Shown one piece after another: positions 1 through 7,908 of a stretch of 64,000 nt of DNA. Position 1 is the stretch's first letter. Each line of letters starts with the position of its first letter. The notes under the pieces are model-generated. The model was not told the DNA's origin and made no database searches. It was given only the letters and a program-made list of their open reading frames with translations. The stretch comes from Mucilaginibacter inviolabilis. GTDB lineage: Bacteria; Bacteroidota; Bacteroidia; Sphingobacteriales; Sphingobacteriaceae. The translations under genes and the position numbers were made by a program. The stretch is taken from positions 1,426,001-1,490,000 of the forward strand of contig NZ_JAANAT010000001.1 of assembly GCF_011089895.1 (NCBI RefSeq), read 5' to 3'.

Positions 1-88
1 CACTTTGATCTCGTGCAGCGGACTGACCAAGGCAGTGCTGGATCAGGGTAACTAGCATAAATGATATATGAACTAAGATTTTTTTCAT
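1..88 (-). CDS. 5' end of a secreted or membrane protein, next gene of the tra operon (cut by window edge)
   Basis: The ATG on the minus strand at 88-86 opens a frame that runs off the left edge. The visible 29 residues begin MKKILVHISFMLVTLIQHCL and look like a signal peptide or first membrane segment. It follows the three paralogous secreted transfer proteins by 58 bases, so it is probably the next conjugation gene. In Bacteroides elements traJ lies near this place, but too little is visible to name it. Confidence 0.55.
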   Translation of the reverse strand, partial: MKKILVHISFMLVTLIQHCLGQSAARDQS

Positions 89-146
89 GATTTAAATTGT
101 TTTTAAACGGCATTCAAGCTATCATCCGACACTGTCGGAATGATGG

Positions 147-821
147 TCATTGGTATAAGTATTTAGCGTTTTGAATAATCTGGCTGACATAGGTTTTGTC
201 CTGGCTAACCCAGCCCGCAAATGGGGTTGCTGACGCGATAATGCCACGCTGCTTCGCCCAGTACATTGACTTCCATGCACCATAGGCTAAGCCGTCCAGT
301 ATTTGGAGTTGTGTAATTACTTTGCGCAGTAACTGGTCACGGGAATTATAATCGGCGAGTACATTATTCCCTTCTTTAAGGATATAACCGGAAACGTCAG
401 TGACCAGCGTGAGTGATCTTGTTCGCATTTCAGCGGCAATATTGCCGGCAAATGCCAAAAGGTAAGGTTCGCTTTTCGCCATCGCCAGCGCCTGGTTGAT
501 GTACCCGGTCATATCGGCAATGATGACGGCGATGTTTTTGACCGCAAGGCCATCTTTTAGGGTAGAGTTCACATTGGAAAGCCCTTCATAGATCATGGTT
601 TGGGCCAATACAACAGAACCGACATTGGTATTGAGGTCATTGATATTATTATTGATATTGCTGAGATATTGCTCGTGAGTAGCTTCTGCACCGCTCCTGA
701 CAGCTGCATTTTGCGAAACCGCAACAAGGTGCTGATAGTCGATAACATATTTTTGCGCCATTGACGAGGGGGAAAAGTAAAGCGAGAAAAGCAAAAGGAG
801 CCCAAAGTTTCTTTTTTTCAT
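147..821 (-). CDS. Secreted conjugal transfer protein, VirB5/TraI-like paralogue C
   Basis: 224 aa with a clear signal peptide ending near ...SSMAQ, so it acts in the periplasm. The mature part is helical (NINNNINDLN region) and ends with W-rich ...MYWAKQRG... and NAKYLYQ. It is a close paralogue of the protein at 2015-2695: both carry a GLAYG/GIAYG...MYWAK...GI block and the NAKYL tail. The start overlaps the upstream stop by ATGA, indicating translational coupling. Position after TraG and general shape fit the secreted TraI/VirB5-type component of Bacteroidetes type IV secretion; this assignment is inference from place and architecture, not from a recognised motif. Confidence 0.7.
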   Translation of the reverse strand: MKKRNFGLLLLFSLYFSPSSMAQKYVIDYQHLVAVSQNAAVRSGAEATHEQYLSNINNNINDLNTNVGSVVLAQTMIYEGLSNVNSTLKDGLAVKNIAVIIADMTGYINQALAMAKSEPYLLAFAGNIAAEMRTRSLTLVTDVSGYILKEGNNVLADYNSRDQLLRKVITQLQILDGLAYGAWKSMYWAKQRGIIASATPFAGWVSQDKTYVSQIIQNAKYLYQ

Positions 822-1486
822 CGTTTCAGGTATTTGGCGTTCTGAATAATATCCTGTCCAATTGACTTATCCGCATCAATAAAGTTCTGAAATGGATTTG
901 CGGCTCTTAGCAGTGAGGCCAGGCTGGAATATTGCATCATATTAAGCATGTTACCGGACAAGTCCTGGATATAACTCAATTCAGAGATCACGTAATCAAA
1001 AAGCATCTTCCGGTCGGATGCCTTCATTTGGTTGACATCACCAGTTGACAAGGACAAACCGGTTACATAGGCCACCAGGCTCCTGGCCTGTGATGTAAAC
1101 TGCAATGCCGATTGATATCCAATAGCAATTAATGCCGGATTTTTTTGTACCAACTGAACGATTTGTGCCTGGTTGCTGATGATCCGACTGACCATTGGTG
1201 TTGCGTAAATACCGATATCGGCAATATTGATCGCTGTCCCCAATGTATTGTATCGGTGTTGTAAAGTCCGGTACATGACTTTCGTTTTATCCAGTAAAGT
1301 CAAGTTAGCCTGCTCGTTAGCGACGGTCAAGGCCTGTTGGTTCTTTGCCTTTACCTGCAGCTTGTTTTCAGATTCAGATTCATCAACGAGTTGATGCAGG
1401 GCTGGAATGTCCAATATTTTTTGCTGGGCAAAAGCGGTCATCACTGTGCATGCCCATATGATTAAAATGGATGATATATTTTTCAT
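818..1486 (-). CDS. Secreted conjugal transfer protein, VirB5/TraI-like paralogue B
   Basis: 222 aa from the ATG at 1486 (MKNISSILIIWACTVMTAFAQ), which gives a proper signal peptide; the frame is open 63 bases further upstream but that extension reads as non-protein and overlaps the neighbour. The mature protein is mostly alpha-helical, with a long central helix pair and the tail IIQNAKYLKR shared with the genes at 147-821 and 2015-2695. It lacks the MYWAK block of the other two, so it is the divergent member of the trio. It starts 10 bases after the MT-A70-like gene and its stop overlaps the next start (ATGA). Probably a periplasmic T4SS part; function inferred from context. Confidence 0.65.
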   Translation of the reverse strand: MKNISSILIIWACTVMTAFAQQKILDIPALHQLVDESESENKLQVKAKNQQALTVANEQANLTLLDKTKVMYRTLQHRYNTLGTAINIADIGIYATPMVSRIISNQAQIVQLVQKNPALIAIGYQSALQFTSQARSLVAYVTGLSLSTGDVNQMKASDRKMLFDYVISELSYIQDLSGNMLNMMQYSSLASLLRAANPFQNFIDADKSIGQDIIQNAKYLKR

Positions 1487-1496
1487 AAAAATCCTG

Positions 1497-2018
1497 TTAA
1501 GTGTCATTGCGTTGAAAAACATCCCAGCCGCGGCGTAGGCAGGTGCCAAAGATCTGTACTTTGGCCCGTGTGGGATATAATGCTTCGATCATGACGTAAG
1601 CGTCATCGGGCTTTTGGCCCCTGAATTTAACTTTGCCTGTAAAGGGTGATTTTAAAGGATCTGGAAAATCAATGGCTGGTATCTTGTAGCCGTTCTTTTG
1701 AAACACCATCAGGTACTCGAAAACCTCTGTTGTGCTACCGCGTTTCCATTTTGGCCGCTTCCATATAAGGCAGCTGTCATATTGATATCCGAGTCGGCCC
1801 ATGTATTCACGGCATTCGTCAGTGAATTTTTCAGTTACCCAAACCATGATGACATGCTCCTGAGAAGCCAGTTCGGCCAAACAGGTTTCCATAAAGTTAA
1901 AGGCACGGATTGCTCGCCACATCCTGGGAGGAATACTGTCAGTCAGAATCTTATTTGATCTTTTGTACGCCCAATATTGTTTCCAGGGTGGACAAATCAG
2001 AAATAGTTCATACTTCAT
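1497..2018 (-). CDS. MT-A70-family-like adenine methyltransferase fold protein with CPPW in place of DPPW
   Basis: 173 aa. Begins with MKYELFLICPPWKQYW: the CPPW sits where MT-A70 N6-adenine methyltransferases have the catalytic DPPW. The middle LIWKRPKWKRG and the end ...YPTRAKVQIFGTCLRRGWDVFQR match the family pattern in which a phospholipid-like ELFAR...GWDVWG segment closes the fold. The protein is short for the family. Because the acidic residue of motif IV is replaced by Cys (residue 9), activity is doubtful; it may be a dead methylase, a binding protein, or an unusual variant. It is embedded between transfer genes: its start overlaps the upstream stop by ATGA, so it is made with the conjugation apparatus. 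Confidence 0.6.
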   Translation of the reverse strand: MKYELFLICPPWKQYWAYKRSNKILTDSIPPRMWRAIRAFNFMETCLAELASQEHVIMVWVTEKFTDECREYMGRLGYQYDSCLIWKRPKWKRGSTTEVFEYLMVFQKNGYKIPAIDFPDPLKSPFTGKVKFRGQKPDDAYVMIEALYPTRAKVQIFGTCLRRGWDVFQRNDT

Positions 2019-2695
2019 TGCTTCAGGTATTTGGCATTAGTTAATACATCATTGGCTATCCTGACATCCTGGTTTTGCCATTCAGCCCAGGGGTTAAGCG
2101 AGCGAAAAATGCCGTTGATCTTCGCCCAGTACATAGCCCGGCTCATACCATAGGCGATTCCTCGCAGGATGCGCATTTCATCTGCAATATGATTGAGCAG
2201 TTTCCCACGTTCGCCGGAGTCCATGAGGTTTCCGGTTCCGCCTTTTAACACAAAAGCGCTGACTTCCGCGGCGAGTATAGTGGCTCTTGTTTCAAAGTCT
2301 CTGGCCCCCTGTTCTGCAAATAGCAACAATACAGGATCGGACTTGGCCAGCTTTACCGATGACTCCACGTCACTGATAATATCGGTGCCACATTCAGCGA
2401 TTTCTTTTATGGTTGATAAATTATTGATCACCGATGCCACCTGGCTCAAACCTTGATAGATCTTGTTTTGCAGGCTATTGACAATAACCAGTTGACCACT
2501 GACCGCCAGCTGGCCTTTCTGGATCAGGTTTAACTTATCATTGGTGGTGTTGAGCTGTCCGTTGATAACACCTGCATTTACAGCAATAGCCGACGAAACG
2601 GCTGGGTCAACGGTCAATGTTTGCGCGCGTGTACTGCAATGGATTGCTAAAAAAACTATAGCTAATAATGGCCATTTGATAAAGTAATTCTTCAT
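2015..2695 (-). CDS. Secreted conjugal transfer protein, VirB5/TraI-like paralogue A
   Basis: 226 aa with signal peptide (MKNYFIKWPLLAIVFLAIHC...RAQ). Helical mature part, then GIAYGMSRAMYWAKINGIF, an NPWAEWQNQD block and the tail NAKYLKQ. Closest relative in the window is the protein at 147-821. It follows TraG directly, with an ATGA overlap, the usual place of traI in Bacteroidetes elements. Likely a periplasmic component of the mating channel or pilus tip. The family could not be named from motifs, so the role rests on position, signal peptide and helical build. Confidence 0.7.
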   Translation of the reverse strand: MKNYFIKWPLLAIVFLAIHCSTRAQTLTVDPAVSSAIAVNAGVINGQLNTTNDKLNLIQKGQLAVSGQLVIVNSLQNKIYQGLSQVASVINNLSTIKEIAECGTDIISDVESSVKLAKSDPVLLLFAEQGARDFETRATILAAEVSAFVLKGGTGNLMDSGERGKLLNHIADEMRILRGIAYGMSRAMYWAKINGIFRSLNPWAEWQNQDVRIANDVLTNAKYLKQ

Positions 2696-5118
2696 GATTG
2701 TTGATTTTGATTAACCTGTGAAATGAAAGCAGGTAAAGACTTACCGCTGTCTTTGAAGTCCCTGACGAAGGCATCAAGGCCATCCGGGTAAGAGCCGAAA
2801 CGATTGGTGTAGCTTTCTACCGCCGACTTCTCCGGTTTTTCTGTTGTATAGCACAAATATTGGTGCAGCGATACCTCCACACCGTAAACTTCGCCGACCG
2901 CCCCGCGGCGTATATACACTTCTTTGAAGCGGCCCCGGTCATCCGTGTTATCAAGTTGGTTGATCGTGAAAATCTTTCGCCGTTCGATTTCGTTGATGGA
3001 CAGCATGGCTGCGATTTCATTGTAATTGTCTTTGAATTTACTTTGGTCGAGCAGGACTACGGTATCTGAATTATTAATGATACTATCCTTTACTATCGGG
3101 TTGCCCAGCATATCATCTAATTCCTGGGTCACTTCGATAATCTCGCCCCAGAATTTCCTTACAGTTTTATTCAAATACAAAAGGAAGTTTGCCATAATCG
3201 GAGAGGTCAGTGCCCGCCATGCTTCTTCGAGGATCAGTGCTTTGCGCTGGTGCTTCCGGTTGCGCATCTTTTGGATGAACAGATCCATAATGATCAGCGT
3301 AACAATGGGAAACAGAGTGACGTTAGTCTGTAAATTATCGATTTCGTACACGATAAAGCGTTCTTCAAACAACGAAGCATCGGTTGCTTCATTCAGAATA
3401 CTTTGGTATTCTCCTCCGCGGTAAAACTTTTTCAGCACATAACGAAACTCGTCAATATCGAAAGGGATATGTTCCTCTTGTTTGATCTGCGGGATCTTTT
3501 CCAGCGCAAACTCGTAAAACGAATTAAAGTTCAATTCCGGGGCGCGCTCCTGGAATTTGGCGACAAAAAAGGCATTGATGGTGTTTGACAACACATCCCG
3601 TTCCACAGTGGAGATATCGCCATCCGAGCCCTTCCATAACAAAGCAATGAGCGTAATTAAAAAATCCTTTTTCTCCAAATTATATTCTGCCGCTGTCATG
3701 GCAAAAGGATTCATCGTGATAGGCTTTGACTCACTATATGTGATATACTTACCTTTATAATAGGCACAAAGGCCGGAGTAAGAATGCCCTACGTCAACGA
3801 TGACCACATCCATGTTATACAGCATGTACTGCTCCACAAGCGCGTTCATGAAAAAGCTCTTGCCGGAACCGCTGGGACCTAAAACAAATTTATTCCTGTT
3901 GTTAATTCGCCCGGTACGCATCGGCAGGTCGGCAGGGTCAATGCCGACAGGAATACCCTGCCGGTCAGTAAACCGGATCAGGAAATCTGAAGGTTCATCA
4001 TTGGGCAGGGACTCCTTAAAAAAGAAACAGGCCGCCGCATCGCAGGTCGTCAAAAACCAATCGTATTCTTTGATCTCAACAGCATTTCCCGGGAGTAAAC
4101 TCCGAAAAAGTTCCAGTTGATTATAACCGGTCTTACTGGGTTGAACACCCAAATTGAAAAGAGCTCCTTCCACAAAATTGGCCGCCTTTTCAAGTTTATT
4201 GAGTTCAGCCACAACCATGACGTTGAAATGGCTGTTAACCACCAGCTGGTTTTCCCTGGTGACATCCTTTAAGAGCAGGTCAATATCCTCTACACATAGA
4301 TCATTGGCCGGGTCCGGGATACCGGAGTGCTTTTTCTTTTTCTGATCCAGTTTGCGCAGCATGGTGCTTTGCGCAATCAAATCGATCACCTGGTGGTAAA
4401 CAATGGCTTTACAGCCGGGCACTTTAAATAGCAAGGATAAAAAGTCGACTGGAAACCCTCTTAACGAGTCCTTTTCATTTAATTCAATATGGGTCGCTAC
4501 TTCTGCTGGAAGATCTACTATGTCGATGTCGACCAGGATAATACTTCTAACGGCCTGGTCGCCCATCCGTACTTCGTTATCATTAGGGCTTAAGTTATTC
4601 AAGGAAACAGCCCCCCCGGAAAAATTCATGCTCAGCATTTGTAAGAGCAGCAGGTTTATCTCCTTTTCCCTGAGCACGACGGCGGTCGGCAGGATATCTT
4701 GTATTTTGCCAATGGTATGGTAAAAATCACGGAGTACCCTGGGGTCAAATACATAGAATGAATTTCTCTTAACCCTACGGGTAATGGTCAGGTAAGTAGT
4801 GATCTGTAGGCATTCCCGGCCCTCGAAATGCTCGTTGTATTTTTGCTGCAGGTATTCGGTAGCCCTGGGCGTTTTGTACCGGTTTCGACTAATGATGTCG
4901 TGCTTTTGTAACAGGTGTCCGTCGCCAAGGATTTTAACGATATTGACCAGCGTATTATGAAATTCGTCGTAGGCTGAAGGATTTGCCGCGTAACGGATCA
5001 CCGGGTTAATGATCTTTAGGATGACAGAAAAATCCCCGGCTGCTCCAATCAGGAGGTGAAATTCGCCCTTAGTGTCAACGCCGATAAAGGGCATTTCAAA
5101 TAATACTTTTGCGGCCAT
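2692..5118 (-). CDS. traG: TraG, VirB4-family conjugation ATPase
   Basis: 808 aa from the ATG at 5118 (MAAKVLFEMPFIGVD), chosen because the longer open frame upstream overlaps the preceding gene and reads as noise. N-terminal about 400 residues form the membrane-associated VirB4 N domain; the ATPase domain carries Walker A GPSGSGKS at about 414-421 and a Walker-B-like ALILEEAW roughly 200 residues later, followed by ...DLLD-type sensor segments (TVVLLDQSK). VirB4/TraG ATPases power substrate transfer and pilus assembly at the inner membrane. Length is typical. Overlaps TraF by 23 bases at its start and the next gene by ATGA. Confidence 0.9.
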   Translation of the reverse strand: MAAKVLFEMPFIGVDTKGEFHLLIGAAGDFSVILKIINPVIRYAANPSAYDEFHNTLVNIVKILGDGHLLQKHDIISRNRYKTPRATEYLQQKYNEHFEGRECLQITTYLTITRRVKRNSFYVFDPRVLRDFYHTIGKIQDILPTAVVLREKEINLLLLQMLSMNFSGGAVSLNNLSPNDNEVRMGDQAVRSIILVDIDIVDLPAEVATHIELNEKDSLRGFPVDFLSLLFKVPGCKAIVYHQVIDLIAQSTMLRKLDQKKKKHSGIPDPANDLCVEDIDLLLKDVTRENQLVVNSHFNVMVVAELNKLEKAANFVEGALFNLGVQPSKTGYNQLELFRSLLPGNAVEIKEYDWFLTTCDAAACFFFKESLPNDEPSDFLIRFTDRQGIPVGIDPADLPMRTGRINNRNKFVLGPSGSGKSFFMNALVEQYMLYNMDVVIVDVGHSYSGLCAYYKGKYITYSESKPITMNPFAMTAAEYNLEKKDFLITLIALLWKGSDGDISTVERDVLSNTINAFFVAKFQERAPELNFNSFYEFALEKIPQIKQEEHIPFDIDEFRYVLKKFYRGGEYQSILNEATDASLFEERFIVYEIDNLQTNVTLFPIVTLIIMDLFIQKMRNRKHQRKALILEEAWRALTSPIMANFLLYLNKTVRKFWGEIIEVTQELDDMLGNPIVKDSIINNSDTVVLLDQSKFKDNYNEIAAMLSINEIERRKIFTINQLDNTDDRGRFKEVYIRRGAVGEVYGVEVSLHQYLCYTTEKPEKSAVESYTNRFGSYPDGLDAFVRDFKDSGKSLPAFISQVNQNQQS

Positions 5119-5392
5119 AGTGGTTGATCTGATTGATGATTTGAATTCTATTGGCGCGGCTTTTGGAGTGCAAGCCTTGTTTTTGCCTGGATGCGGTGAA
5201 CAGCAAACCGCCAACAATAAAGCCGATGAGTACCAGCGCACCAAGCCACATATTGACCAGTGACATGGTTAAAGCGCCAAATACAAGCCCGGTCAACAGG
5301 GAGGCAATACCCCAGTAAATGAACTTGCCTTTGAAACCTTTGAATATAAGGGGCCGTTGCAGCCCCTTATATACGGGATACTTCCTGGCCAT
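5096..5392 (-). CDS. traF: TraF (DUF4133), small inner-membrane conjugation protein
   Basis: 98 aa from ATG at 5392 (MARKYPVYKGLQRPLIFKGF). The YPVYKGLQRPLIFKGFKG start is characteristic of DUF4133/TraF proteins, which resemble VirB3. Two membrane segments follow (FIYWGIASLLTGLVFGAL and LGALVLIGFIVGGLLF), then a basic tail. VirB3-like proteins dock the VirB4 ATPase at the inner membrane, which fits its place directly before TraG. Start and the TraE stop share one base (TAATG). Confidence 0.88.
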   Translation of the reverse strand: MARKYPVYKGLQRPLIFKGFKGKFIYWGIASLLTGLVFGALTMSLVNMWLGALVLIGFIVGGLLFTASRQKQGLHSKSRANRIQIINQINHYGRKSII

Positions 5393-5697
5393 TATAAGCC
5401 GAAGAAAGCTTTGATCACCAATGCGGAAACCACGAGAAAGACGCACGAACCGCCCCATCCCATAAGCTCTTTGTTGATATCTTGGTCACCCGAATTCCAC
5501 TTCGAGTAGACACGAATGGCACCAACGATACCGACAATACCACCGATCACCAATGTGATGTTAGTTACCGGGGCTACATAGGTTTTCAGGGTGGAGGTTG
5601 CTGTATTCAGGCCGTTAACGCCGCTTTGCGCAAACACAGGAACAGACAGGGCCAGCAATACGGCTGAAGCCCATAACTTTTTTGTTTTTGTAAACAT
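5392..5697 (-). CDS. traE: TraE (DUF4134), VirB2-like pilin
   Basis: 101 aa from ATG at 5697 (MFTKTKKLWASAVLLALSVP), giving a signal peptide cleaved after VFAQ. The mature part has two hydrophobic segments (NITLVIGGIVGIVGAIRVY and GWGGSCVFLVVSALVIKAFF) separated by the short polar loop SKWNSGDQDINKE, the VirB2/TraE pilin layout. It would be the main conjugative pilus subunit. A second, longer-range relative lies at 5927-6223 and a short remnant of a third at 5768-5814. Confidence 0.88.
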   Translation of the reverse strand: MFTKTKKLWASAVLLALSVPVFAQSGVNGLNTATSTLKTYVAPVTNITLVIGGIVGIVGAIRVYSKWNSGDQDINKELMGWGGSCVFLVVSALVIKAFFGL

Positions 5698-5767
5698 TAA
5701 AAGGGAGAAAAAATAAAGGCGGAGATCTTTTAAGGCCACCTGGGAGATGGCCATATATGGTAAAAGA

Positions 5768-5814
5768 GCGTTCAGATCACGAACAGCGCCCCTAAAAATT
5801 CACCCGAAGGGATC
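5768..5814 (-). pseudogene. Remnant of the 3' end of a traE-like gene
   Basis: This 47-base stretch matches the 3' end of the neighbouring traE-like gene (5923-5969) at 37 of 47 positions without gaps. On the minus strand it would encode ...IPSGEFLGALFVI followed by a stop, compared with ILSGPFLKALFGI in the intact copy. An in-frame stop lies just upstream, so nothing longer can be made. It appears to be the left-over end of a third traE paralogue after tandem duplication. Confidence 0.55.
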
Positions 5815-5926
5815 GGCAGTTTTCAGAACTGCGTAAACCAACCTGACGGCAGGTTGTATATATTGAAGTGGTTAATACAGAAATCTTTTATAGCTCCCGG
5901 AGAGAAAGCTTAACATGGAAAGGCGT

Positions 5927-6223
5927 TCAGATTCCGAACAACGCCTTTAAAAACGGCCCCGAAAGGATCATAAAAATGGCCGCAAAAAACCAGGCAGCTA
6001 CTACCGCATCAATGCGTTTTTCACCCATTTGCCAATTTTGATATATTCTTAACGCCCCCATACTGCCCAATAGAAGAGCCAATACCAGCGCAAAATCCAA
6101 GGCCGAAAAAAAAGAAGAAGAAAGCTCTTGTTTGGCTTGCGCCAAAGAACCATCTGTTATGCCAGGCTGTGCAACTGCTATTATCGTAAGTAGGCTGCAC
6201 CAGGCCGTCAGAAAAAGTTTCAT
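5927..6223 (-). CDS. Second TraE/VirB2-like pilin paralogue
   Basis: 98 aa with a signal peptide (MKLFLTAWCSLLTIIAVAQ) and two hydrophobic helices (FALVLALLLGSMGALRIY and VVAAWFFAAIFMILSGPFL), the same plan as TraE: ...GALRIYQNWQMGEKRID aligns with ...GAIRVYSKWNSGDQDIN, and ...FLKALFGI with ...VIKAFFGL. Probably a minor pilin or an alternative major pilin. It lies 3 bases after the 6227-6511 gene; 229 bases separate it from traE, a gap that holds the traE-like remnant. Confidence 0.75.
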   Translation of the reverse strand: MKLFLTAWCSLLTIIAVAQPGITDGSLAQAKQELSSSFFSALDFALVLALLLGSMGALRIYQNWQMGEKRIDAVVAAWFFAAIFMILSGPFLKALFGI

Positions 6224-6226
6224 ATG

Positions 6227-6511
6227 TTAAAAGCTAACGGCTTTGATGTACTCGACCGATTCTTCGCGGGCGAGGTTGAACATCTGTTTGAGGCTGACGC
6301 CACCTGAAAAAACAATTGATGATTCCTTTCCGTTTAGAGTGGATTCATCTACGTGTGATTTAACGGGTTTAATATCCTCAACAAACGTGAGTTCATGTTG
6401 ATCATATCCGGTATCCCCGCGTTTGGTGCGCAGATAATCCCAAATGATCAGCGCTGCATAATAGCTGGTATAGATACCAAGCAGCCATAGGGTAAATTTT
6501 ATCCAGGTCAT
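6227..6511 (-). CDS. Small single-TM protein of the transfer operon
   Basis: 94 aa, one N-terminal membrane helix (WIKFTLWLLGIYTSYYAALI) with a short basic stretch DYLRTKRGD after it, then a polar cytoplasmic part of about 60 residues. No family recognised. The N-terminal 30 residues resemble those of the next upstream gene (6508-6918): MTWIKFTLWLLG...WDYLRTKRGD against MTRTKLTIVLFG...YDHLRKNKD. Coupled to that gene by ATGA. Position matches small TraD-like genes in Bacteroidetes transfer operons, but that name is not supported by a motif. Confidence 0.65.
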   Translation of the reverse strand: MTWIKFTLWLLGIYTSYYAALIIWDYLRTKRGDTGYDQHELTFVEDIKPVKSHVDESTLNGKESSIVFSGGVSLKQMFNLAREESVEYIKAVSF

Positions 6512-6918
6512 AGTTGAGTTCTTTGAAGATATTTGTTAATGATGGATTTAAACTCGGGATTGGTATTCAATAGAACTCTGACGGCAAAAGCCACAAACTT
6601 CGACATGTCCACACCTGTGGCGAGTTTAAACTTGTTTAAGGTATCGACCGTTTGCCTGTCGAACCGAATATGCATTAGGGTCTTATGATCACTGGTGTCA
6701 TATGCAAAAAGCGCTCTGGTTATAGAGCGCTCAGCGAAAGGGGCATTTTTTAGTTCGGCATTTAATTTAATATGATCCGGCGTTCTAGGTCCATCTATAG
6801 TTGCCATAGCACCTGATTCTAAATCTTTATTTTTACGCAGATGATCATAAAGAATCCGGGTAGCACAAGAGGAAATAATGCTTCCAAATAGCACAATAGT
6901 TAATTTTGTCCGGGTCAT
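6508..6918 (-). CDS. Chimaeric transfer-operon protein: TM N-terminus plus RHH-like C-terminal domain
   Basis: 136 aa. The first 30 residues look like the membrane start of the downstream protein (6227-6511). Residues 60-136 (ALFAYDTSDHKTLMHIRFDRQTV...) are clearly homologous to the C-terminal half of the upstream gene (6915-7265): HIRFDRQTVDTLNKFKLATG against HARFDKQTVDIMNKFKMATG. The C-terminal domain has the look of a ribbon-helix-helix-type or DUF3408-like transfer protein. The gene thus appears assembled from pieces of its two neighbours. Coupled to both by ATGA overlaps. Precise role unknown. Confidence 0.65.
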   Translation of the reverse strand: MTRTKLTIVLFGSIISSCATRILYDHLRKNKDLESGAMATIDGPRTPDHIKLNAELKNAPFAERSITRALFAYDTSDHKTLMHIRFDRQTVDTLNKFKLATGVDMSKFVAFAVRVLLNTNPEFKSIINKYLQRTQL

Positions 6919-7265
6919 AATTCAGTATTTTGAATGAATTGTTTGATGATCGTTTTAAGCTCAGGGTAGGTTTCCAGAAAATGCTTAACCGCGAAAGTGA
7001 CGAACTTGGTCACATCAATACCTGTTGCCATTTTAAATTTGTTCATGATATCGACTGTTTGTTTATCGAATCTAGCATGAACCATGCTTTTATTACCGCT
7101 GTTATCATATTCGATCAATGCTTTGAGTATAGCAGTTTCTATGGTTTTTCCCGTTTTTCTACTACTCGTTTTAGGCACCTTTTCAGCCGAAATATGAGCG
7201 CCTTTCAACGGCTTGTCGACGGGTTTCCCCATTTGTTCACGTAACTGGTCAGCCAGGGTTTTCAT
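6915..7265 (-). CDS. TraB-like small cytosolic transfer protein (RHH-like C-terminus)
   Basis: 116 aa from ATG at 7265 (MKTLADQLREQMGKP), chosen because it forms an ATGA overlap with the ParA-like gene; an ATG at 7274 is also possible. N-terminal third basic and flexible; residues 45-116 hold the ARFDKQTVDIMNKFKMATGI...FAVKHFLETYPE domain shared with 6508-6918. This looks like the conserved small protein that follows TraA in Bacteroidetes elements. The strand-helix-helix pattern suggests DNA binding or oligomerisation, by inference. Confidence 0.65.
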   Translation of the reverse strand: MKTLADQLREQMGKPVDKPLKGAHISAEKVPKTSSRKTGKTIETAILKALIEYDNSGNKSMVHARFDKQTVDIMNKFKMATGIDVTKFVTFAVKHFLETYPELKTIIKQFIQNTEL

Positions 7266-7888
7266 TTTTTCCATAAGCGTTCGGCGAATATTTCTTCAAA
7301 AACAGGGGTGATCAGCTCATCAAGGGAAAATGGTGTTTCGAAAGTCGTAATGCGTTGAAAGTCTACACGGTCGGGAAGTTTGGTGGTGATTTTTCCAAAT
7401 TTGGAAAGTTGTTCGTTGACTTCACTCATGATCTCAAACTTAACATTGGCTTTGATCCGGTTAGGAATGAAAACTATATCTACTTTGGGATTCACTTTTT
7501 TAAGGACTACGGTAAATAGAACAGTAGACTCAAATGTGAACTCATCATAGGTAAAGGGACAGATCACCAAATCGGCGGATCTAAAAACGGGGATTAGCCC
7601 GTCGTCATCCAGCTTGCCGGGAAGATCGATCAGTATCGCGTCCTCTTTACTTGCAGAGAGTTTGTTGCTCAGCAAAGGAAATGTTTCGAGCGTAGCCGGA
7701 AGTACATCATAGGGTTCTTTATTCTCCAGCACTTTAGCCTTTTCAAATTTCTGGGATATAGACAGCTGGTAATCCATATCGATGATGGTAACGGGCCATT
7801 CTTTAGCCAGGCTGAGGTAATTCCCTGATAGGACGGTGAGCGTACTTTTTCCTACGCCACCCTTTTGGTTGCCAAATAAACAGATCAT
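7262..7888 (-). CDS. traA: TraA, ParA/MinD-family ATPase
   Basis: 208 aa. Deviant Walker A KGGVGKST at residues 9-16, switch I region DMDYQLS near 38-44, and Walker B LIDLPGKLDDD near 86-96, as in ParA-type ATPases. In Bacteroidetes conjugative elements such a protein (TraA) opens the transfer operon. It may place the element or the transfer complex in the cell. It starts 20 bases downstream of the relaxase stop and its stop overlaps the next gene by ATGA, so mob and tra genes probably share a transcript. Confidence 0.85.
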   Translation of the reverse strand: MICLFGNQKGGVGKSTLTVLSGNYLSLAKEWPVTIIDMDYQLSISQKFEKAKVLENKEPYDVLPATLETFPLLSNKLSASKEDAILIDLPGKLDDDGLIPVFRSADLVICPFTYDEFTFESTVLFTVVLKKVNPKVDIVFIPNRIKANVKFEIMSEVNEQLSKFGKITTKLPDRVDFQRITTFETPFSLDELITPVFEEIFAERLWKK

Positions 7889-7908
7889 ACGTTTTCATGT
7901 TTTATCCC

